Shown: positions 20,929 through 28,900 of the stretch, piece by piece | Layout: each line of letters begins with the position of its first letter | How positions within the stretch are numbered: position 1 is the first letter of the stretch | DNA from: Limnovirga soli | GTDB taxonomy: Bacteria > Bacteroidota > Bacteroidia > Chitinophagales > Chitinophagaceae | Direction of reading: 5' to 3' | DNA: 64,000 nucleotides | Assembly: GCF_013106755.1 (NCBI RefSeq) | Contig: NZ_WHPF01000008.1 | Location: forward strand, 186,001-250,000 | The notes under the pieces: model-generated | Database searches by the model: none | Seen by the model: only the letters and a program-made list of their open reading frames with translations | Told to the model about the DNA's origin: nothing | Program-made: the position numbers and the translations under genes

Positions 20929-21540
20929 TCAATATGATATCTTTTGAGTAAAAATTTTGTCTTTTATCAATTGATTAACTGTAGATTTAGCAAAAGCATC
21001 GGCTAATTTATTTGACCCTTTTTTCAAGGAACCGGTAAGTGCCATACTCCATTGCATAGATGTGGTTGAGCGGTTATAAAAGGTAGCCGTTGCATGTAAT
21101 GTGCTTACCGTTTTTGTTCCACCTGCAATAGGAACATTGCCCCCAATAAACCCCCTGAATATTCCCAGTTTTACCGGTATCCCCAAAGAAGCATCAACCG
21201 AAGGTGTTTTTTTGTATTCAGTGCTGTTTCCTGTAATCGTATAAACAATTAATGCATCAGCCTCAAGTTTATCTGCTTTAGCAATTAATGCATCTTCTGA
21301 TACCAGGTCTGATTCAGAAATATTCGAATAAGCAGGTATTGCACTAAAGCCTTTGTCATTCAGCATTTTTACGGTACCGTCTTCTAACTGCCTTTTAATA
21401 AGATCATCTGAAACCTTTGCCAGAACAATTACTTTACGGTATAATTCAGGTTTATACTCAGGCGATTTCCACGATGATTGTGCTACCGAAATTGTTGAGA
21501 CAAGCATTATGCAGAAAAAAGAAATAATCAACTGCTTCAT
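20929..21540 (-). CDS. Exported protein of unknown function
   Basis: A 203-residue protein with a signal peptide (cleavage near ISVAQ, about residue 21). Alpha/beta content includes YRKVIVLAKVSDDLIKRQLED and ADALIVYTITGNSTEY, reminiscent of CsgG/DUF4136-like periplasmic domains, but I cannot assign it firmly. It sits between two predicted outer-membrane barrel genes (17 bp to the next, 37 bp from the previous), so the three may build one envelope complex. Confidence 0.6.
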   Translation of the reverse strand: MKQLIISFFCIMLVSTISVAQSSWKSPEYKPELYRKVIVLAKVSDDLIKRQLEDGTVKMLNDKGFSAIPAYSNISESDLVSEDALIAKADKLEADALIVYTITGNSTEYKKTPSVDASLGIPVKLGIFRGFIGGNVPIAGGTKTVSTLHATATFYNRSTTSMQWSMALTGSLKKGSNKLADAFAKSTVNQLIKDKIFTQKISY

Positions 21541-21577
21541 ATTTGTATCTTATATGGTTTAAAATTTAGTTTGCCAG

Positions 21578-22126
21578 CTAAAATATTTTTGTAATGCCCA
21601 AGCCAATTGCCCAGGAATTGTAGGCATTTACTTTATAATCGTTAGTTATAAGTGCATTTAACTCCCAATTTTTATTAATATGGTAACCATACTCAATCCC
21701 AGCCCTTAACAGAAATAAATTTCCTGTATGGGCAAACTCTTCTCCCGGACCCAGCATAAAACTAAAATGCTTACCAGGTTTGTATGATACCATTAAGGCT
21801 GAGGCAATTGGGTAACTTCTTTCCAGTGTTTTATTACTACTGCTTCTATGATCTTCTACTTCAAAATCTTCTACTACAATATCGTTATGTAATCCAATTG
21901 CCCATTTTTGGCTGAACTTATAATTATAATTCAGGCCCCAGGAAGCAAGTGATAACCATTTCTTATCACCATTTGCCTTGATACCTGTAGTAATTTGTGT
22001 GTGGCTTACCACAAGGCCCAATGAATGGTGTGCATGAAATGTTTCTTCAGCATGTTGTGCAGAAAGTTTTATTGATATTAAAAGGAATACAAACCCTACA
22101 AACAGTTTTTCTAACATACATAACAT
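21578..22126 (-). CDS. Putative outer-membrane beta-barrel protein
   Basis: A 182-residue protein with a hydrophobic signal (LFVGFVFLLISIKLSAQ) and short amphipathic strands, for example WGLNYNYKFSQKWAIGLHND and HFSFMLGPGEEF, consistent with a small eight-stranded barrel. A second in-frame Met (fourth codon, 22117) could start it. It is first in the three-gene exported set. His-rich residues (HAEETFHAHH) after the cleavage site are unusual and could bind metal, though that is speculative. Confidence 0.6.
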   Translation of the reverse strand: MLCMLEKLFVGFVFLLISIKLSAQHAEETFHAHHSLGLVVSHTQITTGIKANGDKKWLSLASWGLNYNYKFSQKWAIGLHNDIVVEDFEVEDHRSSSNKTLERSYPIASALMVSYKPGKHFSFMLGPGEEFAHTGNLFLLRAGIEYGYHINKNWELNALITNDYKVNAYNSWAIGLGITKIF

Positions 22127-22154
22127 ATTAAATTGAATAAGCGATTTTATGAAT

Positions 22155-22284
22155 CAGGCTGACATTAAAATGGCACCTGTTGCTGTGTCGCACACTTATA
22201 TGCTTTGTTCTTTGTTCAGCAGTGATAAGAAAGTATAATTGTGCGACGCAACAGATGCCCCATTTTTTAATCAAATGCCGGGTA
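22155..22284. repeat. Head-to-head repeat pair F11/R11 (class A, degenerate)
   Basis: The forward arm GGCACCTGTTGCTGTGTCGC (starting 22172) faces the reverse arm GTGCGACGCAACAGATGCC (ending 22259). R11 ends with ATGCCGGGTA near 22284. The forward arm has a 3-base insertion relative to the core. The pair lies between two minus-strand genes. Confidence 0.7.
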
Positions 22285-22355
22285 AATAAAAGAAATTATT
22301 TACTACATTAATGACCAACTATATTTTGAAAATTAAAATATAGCCATTGAATCTT

Positions 22356-24071
22356 TTATTTTTTATATATCGTTTTACCTTCTTTGATTGTTTCCAGCAC
22401 AACAATATCCTTTAAATTCATTGGATTAATTTTCAATGGATTTTGATCCAGTACCACCATATCGGCCAGTTTACCGGTTGATATGGTACCTTTTTGATTT
22501 TCTTCAAAAAACTGTTCTGCACCCCATATTGTGATAGATTTCAATGCTTCATAGGGTGTTAATCTTTCATCTGGGCCCATCACGGTGCCACTGCGGCTTA
22601 CACGGTTTACGGTTGTCCACATAATCATCATCAGGTTAGGTAAAGCAACAGGTGCATCGGTATGGCTGGTAACCCGTATACCTTTATTCAATGCCGACTT
22701 TATGGGGCTGATTTGTTGCGCTTTATCTGGCCCGATAATTTGTTTGTACCAATCGCCCCAATAAAAAGTATGCATGGGAAAGAAAGATGCCACCAGATCA
22801 TATTTTTTAATACTGTCCAGTTGATCCATTCTTATCAATTGGCCGTGTATTAAAATATTCCTTCTGTCCTTGTTTCCGTATTTGGCAGTAGCTTTATCCA
22901 GCGCCCTGAACAATTGGTCAGCTGCCGCATCCCCATTACAATGCACTTTTAATTGCCAGTTATTGGCAAATGCGGTATCAACAATTTTTTGCACATCTTC
23001 ATCTTTAGGAATGGCCGGATAACCTTTATAACCTAATTTTTGCCCATCCGGTGGCACTAAATAAGGTAGGGTACGCCAAGCTGTTCTTCCCTGAGGAGAT
23101 CCATCAAGCGTAAGTTTTAAGCCTTCAATTCTATAATGATTTGTATACTCTTTACTATACCATTCACTCCGCATATATTCAGGAACGGAATAGTCAATCC
23201 AGGAGTTAATATCAATATACATTTTACCTCTGCTGGCATAGTCGGCCATAAGTAAGTGATTGCCGGTAGCACGGCCTTCGGTGCAGGTAGTATAACCATA
23301 GCTTGCCGCCAATTTTTGTCCAGCATCCATAAACATATCACTCATTTCTTTTTGAGGAGGCGCAATTAGTTTCATCATATGCGGAATAGCAGCCAATTCT
23401 TCCAATACTCCATTTGGAGCCTTACTTCCTTTTACTCGCCTTATAACGCCACCGGCCGGATCTTTTGTGGCGGCGGTTATACCCAACACCTCCAACGCTT
23501 TTGTATTTACACTACAAAAGTGGCCAGAGATATGTGTTATCATTACAGGGATATCTTTAGAAACTTTGTCCAAATCTTCTTTTGTAGGAAAACGATTTTC
23601 TTTTAGCACTGCATCATCAAAACCAGTACCCATAATCCATCCCTGCGATTTGTCGGTACCGTTTTTCTGATGCCATGTTTTCAGTTCATTTATTAAATCA
23701 TCAATTGAATTGCAATTGCCATCGGGAGATGCCAGTAAATTAGCATAAATAGCCTGCGCACCTAAGGCAAAAAAATGGCAATGACCATCAATAAAACCTG
23801 GTACCAGGGTTTTGCCCTGCAAATCATTCATTGCGGTGCTGTCACCTTTCATTTTTTCAGCTTCGTTTTTGCTACCCACAAAAACAATTTTACCGGCCTT
23901 TACAGCAATAGCTTCGGCATATATAGCACTATCGCCTTCCATGGTTACAATATCGCCATTATAATAAATGGCATCTGCTGCATTTTCTTGTGCAGCATTT
24001 TTTGCAGGCTCATTACATGCTGCAAATGCAAGTAAGGTGGCAGCAGAAATGATGGTTAGAAATTGTTTCAT
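22356..24071 (-). CDS. Exported amidohydrolase (YtcJ-like, amidohydrolase family 3)
   Basis: A 571-residue lipoprotein (lipobox LAFAAC, Cys19) of the metal-dependent amidohydrolase superfamily. It has the metal-binding GFIDGHCHFFALG motif, a lysine-free barrel centre with DGSPQGRTAWRTLPYL, further histidines in KVHCNGDAAADQL and ILIHGQL, and the late Asp motif VTSHTDAPVALPNLM. The C-terminal composite beta-sandwich ends GTISTGKLADMVVLDQNPL. YtcJ-like enzymes hydrolyse amide or imide bonds in heterocycles or N-acyl compounds; the substrate here is unknown. It appears monocistronic, with no clear promoter box or terminator. Confidence 0.88.
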   Translation of the reverse strand: MKQFLTIISAATLLAFAACNEPAKNAAQENAADAIYYNGDIVTMEGDSAIYAEAIAVKAGKIVFVGSKNEAEKMKGDSTAMNDLQGKTLVPGFIDGHCHFFALGAQAIYANLLASPDGNCNSIDDLINELKTWHQKNGTDKSQGWIMGTGFDDAVLKENRFPTKEDLDKVSKDIPVMITHISGHFCSVNTKALEVLGITAATKDPAGGVIRRVKGSKAPNGVLEELAAIPHMMKLIAPPQKEMSDMFMDAGQKLAASYGYTTCTEGRATGNHLLMADYASRGKMYIDINSWIDYSVPEYMRSEWYSKEYTNHYRIEGLKLTLDGSPQGRTAWRTLPYLVPPDGQKLGYKGYPAIPKDEDVQKIVDTAFANNWQLKVHCNGDAAADQLFRALDKATAKYGNKDRRNILIHGQLIRMDQLDSIKKYDLVASFFPMHTFYWGDWYKQIIGPDKAQQISPIKSALNKGIRVTSHTDAPVALPNLMMIMWTTVNRVSRSGTVMGPDERLTPYEALKSITIWGAEQFFEENQKGTISTGKLADMVVLDQNPLKINPMNLKDIVVLETIKEGKTIYKK

Positions 24072-24118
24072 TAAAATATATGTTTTATTAAAAATACTAA
24101 AACCATATTATCTTTTTA

Positions 24119-24193
24119 AGCCAGGCGATATATATTTTTTCATGGTTCCTTGCGTCGCACACTTGTACGGTTGGATTATTAATGGGGCTTTTA
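24119..24193 (+). repeat. Dispersed repeat copy F12 (class A)
   Basis: Anchor AGCCAGGCG at 24119, core CTTGCGTCGCACACTTGTAC at 24149-24168, trailer GGTTGGATTATTAATGGGGC. Copies F12 and R13 bracket the transposase region and share the GGTTGGATT trailer. Confidence 0.85.
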
Positions 24194-24254
24194 TAAAGGC
24201 TGACAATTATGTAAGCCAATTGTGGGAGGATTATTAATTATGGGTAAAAAATTG

Positions 24255-24278
24255 GGGGCAGTGGAGAACCATTGCCCC
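24255..24278 (+). terminator. Terminator-like hairpin without an obvious upstream gene
   Basis: GGGGCAGTGG pairs with CCATTGCCCC (one G-T) around AGAA, followed by five T on the plus strand. No plus-strand gene precedes it within the window's 24072-24254 gap. The remainder of the gap to 24485 holds no recognisable gene. Confidence 0.5.
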
Positions 24279-24485
24279 TTTTTCTTCCTAAAAACTTAAA
24301 ATTTAAATGCCAGTATAAATTTATTAATTTTTGTTTTTCAATGGTATAATCTTAGTGATTTTATCCTATAAGTTTTTCAATAGTGCTGGTGCTGCATATT
24401 AATGTAGTGTATGGTTTATAATGGCTTTTGCTAAAGCACTAATGAGCTAGGCTGTAACGGCTTTACTGTATACTTTCGCCAGAAT

Positions 24486-24839
24486 GGGGGTAATACAAGT
24501 GAACTTCCTTTTCAACTGCTTTCTGCTCCGTAGGAGCAACCTGTTTATAGCACCAAAAATAATTGGTGAATTCAATGGCTCCGTAGGTGCCTCCTCCCTT
24601 CTCCTTAATCAAAAAAATCAAACAGATACATTTGTGAAAATGTATTTGACATATATAATATTTAATTACGAGGCACCTACGGAGCCTTAAAAAATCCATC
24701 ATATATTTTCTATAAACAGGATGCTCCTACGGAGCCAAAGCCTATTTCTTTTTTTCTCCTTTACAAATAGGCCTGTTGTGTATTTACCGTATCATTCGAA
24801 TAAAAACTCCATTCGTTTGGTTTCGTTTATAAATGGTTA
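24486..24839. mobile_element. Internally deleted, non-autonomous copy of the RAYT/IS200-like element
   Basis: It has the same ends as the full copy at 24840-25603. On the left are GCTCCGTAGGAGC (24525-24537) and GGCTCCGTAGGTGCC (24577-24591). On the right are the inverse GGCACCTACGGAGCC (24672-24686) and GCTCCTACGGAGC (24723-24735). Only the last about 20 bp (24607-24628) and first about 20 bp (near 24632-24655, start codon included) of the transposase gene remain. About 420 bp are missing. Confidence 0.8.
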
Positions 24840-25603
24840 GGGGTGCTAATACAAGTGAACTTCCTTTTCAACTGCTTTCTGCTCCGTAGGAGCAACCTGT
24901 TTATAGCACCAAAAAAAATTGGTTAATTCAATGGCTCCGTAGGTGCCTCCTTTCTCCTTCTCAATCAAAAAAATCAAACAGATAATTCTCTTCAAAAGAG
25001 ATTTTAAACTTTTCAAGCATTTCAAGATATTCTTGCCTGAAAGTTCTTTTTTGATGATGGCTCTCCTGATTGATAATATAATTAATTACCCTGTCAATAT
25101 GGGAATACGAATACGAAAAAACACCATAACCTTCCTGCCAGCTAAATCTTCCTTTAATCCATTGCTTATCATTAATAAACTCGTTACTCTCAACCTTTAT
25201 TTCTTTGATAAAATCTGATATTAAAACAGATGGTTTATACCCTACAAATAAATGCGTATGATCTGGCATACAATGTATACCAAGCATTTTGGCTTTTCGG
25301 TTTTGGACAAGACTTGTGATATATTTATGTAATTCTTCTTTATGTGCCTTAGGTATAAGGGATTCCCTGTGTTTAACAGAGAATACGAATTGAAGATAAA
25401 TCTGTGAAAATGTATTTGCCATAAATTATATTTATTAGGAGGCACCTACTGAGCCTTAAAAAATTCCTCCTATTTTTTCTATAAACAGGATGCTCCTACA
25501 GAGCCAAAGGCTATTTCTTTTCCTTTGTAAATAAGGTTGCTGTGTATCTATCATACAATTTAAATAAAAATTCCATTCTTTTGGTTTCGTTTATAAATGG
25601 TTA
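24840..25603. mobile_element. Full RAYT/IS200-like element with flanking palindromes
   Basis: The boundaries are taken from a direct repeat, GGGGTGCTAATACAAGTGAA, that begins at 24840 and again at about 25604; a shorter version starts the deleted copy near 24486. Nested palindromes bracket the gene: GCTCCGTAGGAGC at 24881-24893, GGCTCCGTAGGTGCC at 24933-24947, GGCACCTACTGAGCC at 25441-25455, GCTCCTACAGAGC at 25492-25504. This fits single-strand HUH transposition with subterminal hairpins, or REP doublets around a RAYT. Confidence 0.75.
24961..25422 (-). CDS. IS200/RAYT-like Y1 transposase
   Basis: A 153-residue HUH single-strand transposase (Y1_Tnp family). The HUH pair is in GIHCMPDHTHLFVGY, and the catalytic tyrosine is in the helix RVINYIINQESHHQK. 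It starts MANTFSQIYLQFVFSVKHRE, the usual Bacteroidota opening, and has normal full length. It nicks and rejoins single-stranded DNA at hairpins next to the element. It is bracketed by inverted pairs of GCTCC-type palindromes and sits in tandem with a deleted copy, so it is probably active or recently active. It has no TnpB partner. Confidence 0.88.
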   Translation of the reverse strand: MANTFSQIYLQFVFSVKHRESLIPKAHKEELHKYITSLVQNRKAKMLGIHCMPDHTHLFVGYKPSVLISDFIKEIKVESNEFINDKQWIKGRFSWQEGYGVFSYSYSHIDRVINYIINQESHHQKRTFRQEYLEMLEKFKISFEENYLFDFFD

Positions 25604-25658
25604 GGGGTGCTAATACAAGTGAACTGCCTTTTTCGCTACTGTTGGCGTCCCCGCCAAC
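25604..25658. repeat. Third copy of the element's left end, followed by a palindrome
   Basis: The sequence GGGGTGCTAATACAAGTGAA recurs, then diverges after CTGCC. A different perfect palindrome follows: GTTGGCG-TCCC-CGCCAAC at 25641-25658. It may be a remnant of another REP type or the insertion target flank. Confidence 0.6.
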
Positions 25659-25682
25659 TGCCTTTGCTTCAATCAAATCACC

Positions 25683-25762
25683 GCTAAAAGCTCAATAAAC
25701 AATCCAACCGTACAAGAGTGCGACGCAAGTAAGGCCCAATAGATAATTAAAAGTCTGGCTAA
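25683..25762 (-). repeat. Dispersed repeat copy R13 (class B)
   Basis: Core GTACAAGAGTGCGACGCAAG at 25710-25729, trailer in reverse AATCCAACC, anchor-like GTCTGGCTAA near 25753-25762. It lies between the transposon block and the C25 peptidase gene. Confidence 0.8.
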
Positions 25763-25906
25763 TAAGCACATAATTTATTGTGCAATCGCTTCGTTTTATG
25801 AAAGGTATTATATGGTAATATGCTTTGAGCCGGGTAATTAATTAAAATCTAATACCAGCTTAACGCATTAGGGCTAACTTTAATAAACAATCCAATAGGT
25901 AATATT

Positions 25907-25914
25907 TATATTTG
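25907..25914 (+). promoter_or_regulatory. Putative -7 box of the C25 peptidase gene
   Basis: TATATTTG fits TAnnTTTG, 36 bases before the ATG at 25951. No -33 TTG at the usual spacing. Confidence 0.4.
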
Positions 25915-25950
25915 TGCTATAAATCCTAAAAGAAAAACTACGTGGTGCGC

Positions 25951-28900
25951 ATGAAACAACTATTTTTTGTTTTACTACTTACTATTACGGCCTTTACAAC
26001 CCGGGCACAGCATTTTAATAACGAATGGATAGATTACGGTAAAACTTACTACAAGTTTAAAGTGGGGCCTTTTGGTTTGGATATAACTGCATCGCCCATA
26101 AAAAAGGGCGTAGTGCGTATTACCCAACCTACTCTGGCTGCCAGCGGATTGGGGAATATTGATGCCGAAAATTTTCAGTTATTAAGGGAGGGTAAAGAAG
26201 TGCCCCTGTATATTTCTAAACCTTCGGGCATATTAACATCAGCCGACTATATAGAATTTTGGGGCGAAATTGCAAATGGTAAAGTTGATAAAGCCTTATA
26301 CCGGGATAGCGCCTTACAATTAAGTGATTATTGGAACCTGGAAACAGACTCGGCAACCTATTTTTTAACGGTAAATGCCGGTATTGCCAATAAGCGGTTT
26401 GTAAATACCATCAATAATATTGCCGGTGTATCCATTGCCCCTGATAAAAATTTTACCTATACCATTGGCCGTTATTTTAAAGGCAGCCTTAACGAAGGTT
26501 ATGGCATTTTTGTAGAACAAAGATTGTATTCATCCTCTTACGATAAGGGCGAAGGTTATATGAGCCGGCCTATACGTCGCAACGGATCTCCATTGGGTAA
26601 TGTACAATTGCCACAAACATTTTTTCCCTTACAACTGGATACCACAGGGCCACTAATGACGGCCCGTTTTACATTAATGGGTAACAGCCCCTACGACAGG
26701 GAAGTAAAAATATTAATGAACGGCGATTCGCTTACACAGTTTCCGATGGGGTATTTTAACTCGGCCAAATTAACCATTGACACCCTATCGCCTAAAAGGT
26801 TAAAAAGAGACTCAGTTACATTTATGATTCAAAACATAACTGATGTAAATGAGGACGAAATGAAGATTGTGGTGCTGGAACTGCAATACTCCCGCCTGTT
26901 TAATTTTGGCAATGCCAGTTCTTTTGAATTTACGCTTCCGGCATCAGATACAGGCCGGTATATTAAAATAACCAAGTTTAACCGCGGTAGCAGTGATGCC
27001 GCATTATACGATATTACCAATGGCAAAAGATATATTGCCAATACCGCCATTACAGATACGCTGCAGTTTTTTCTGGAGCCTTCGGCAAGCGATTACCAGC
27101 TTGTTTTGGTAAAGGCAGATGGCTCAACCGCAAAAACGATTAGCAGCTTGCAGCCAAGGCAAATGGTTAATTATGCGGATGCCGCCAATCAGGGTAATTA
27201 TTTGATTATTTCCAATCCCTTGTTGTATGGTAGTGGTAATAGCAATTATTTACAACAATACAGTGATTACAGAAGCTCGGATAGTGGCGGGCATTTTAAT
27301 ACAAGAATAATTGATATTGAGCAACTGGAAGACCAGTTTGCATATGGTATTATCAAACATCCACTGTCGGTAAAAAACTTTTTACAATATGCCCGAACCA
27401 ATTTTGCTGTACCTCCGGCCTATGTTTTTTTGGTAGGTAAGGGTATTAGCTATACAGCTTACAGGGCAGCAGGTACAGTAGCATCTGTTGTAACACAAAC
27501 CAATCTGGTACCTGTATTTGGCAGTCCGGGTTCTGATAATTTGCTTAGCTCAGCAAATTACGATCCAACGCCGGCCACACCTATTGGGCGTTTATCAGTA
27601 ATTAATCCAGATGAAATTGGGGCATACCTGGCAAAAATAAAAACCTACGAAGCGGCACAAAGAGATACCACCCAAACCCTGGCCAATAAGGCCTGGATGA
27701 AAAAGGTAATTCAGTTGGCAGGTGCCAACGATCCTTTGATTGGCGTAACCATTGATAATGCTATGCGTAATTATGGTAAAACTATTACCGATACACTTTT
27801 TGGCGCCAACCTGATTAACTATAGTAAAACTGCAGACCCAACTGGCTACCCAAAAGCCGTTATTGATTTTACCAATGAGTACAATGATGGCAGTGGATTG
27901 GTAGAGTATTTTGGTCACTCCTCAGCGAGTAATATTGATTTCAGCCTTGATAATCCCGCCAATTACACCAATACTGGTAAATATCCCTTGTTTATTGTAA
28001 ATGGATGTTTGGCCGGTAATATTTTTGGGTATGAAAGTAACAGGCAAACCTTACGTTCTACCTTGTCAGAGAAATTTGTGTTAGAGCCGGGCAAGGGTGC
28101 TATTGGCTATCTTTCATCCAGTAGTTATGGGGTAGTAGATTACCTGGATATTTTTACACAGCAGTTTTACAATTCCATCGCCACCACGCAATATGGTAAA
28201 GCTTTTGGTCAGGTAACAAAGGAAGCCATTGCAAAGAGCTTGCAGGTAACCACCCTGGATGATTTTTATGGCCGTATGCATGCTGAGCAATATACTTTTA
28301 ACGGAGACCCTGCCTTGGTGTTAAACTCTTTTGCAAAACCTGATTATATTATTGATGCAGCCAGGATAAGTAGTACCCCGGGTTATTTAACTACGGCCAA
28401 TGATTCGTTTACTGTACATATACCTGTTTATAATTTGGGTATTGCCAAAAATGATTCAGTACATTTTTCTTTAGAACGGAAATTCCCCAATGGGGTAAGT
28501 GTTACTGCCTATAGCAAAATGCTGCCAGCTATTAAACAGGCTGATACACTGGTGATTACTTTGCCCATCGTAGGAAACAGGGATAAAGGCACTACCACCT
28601 TAACTGCTTTGATTGACGATACTAAAACCTTTGCAGAATTAAGCGAAAACAATAATACGGCCAGCATATCCGTAAAAATATCTGCTGCAGACTTGTTGCC
28701 GGTGAGTCCTTATAATTTTTCAATTGTAAATACCGATGTGGTAAATCTGGCAGCTTCCACTGCTTATGCATTTGATTCGCTTACACAATATGTAATGGAA
28801 CTGGATACTACAGTGCTATTTAATTCTCCGGTAAAACAAACGGCACAAACAGTTTCCACTGGTGGACTAATTGGGTTTAATAATATTGCGCTGGGCTTAA

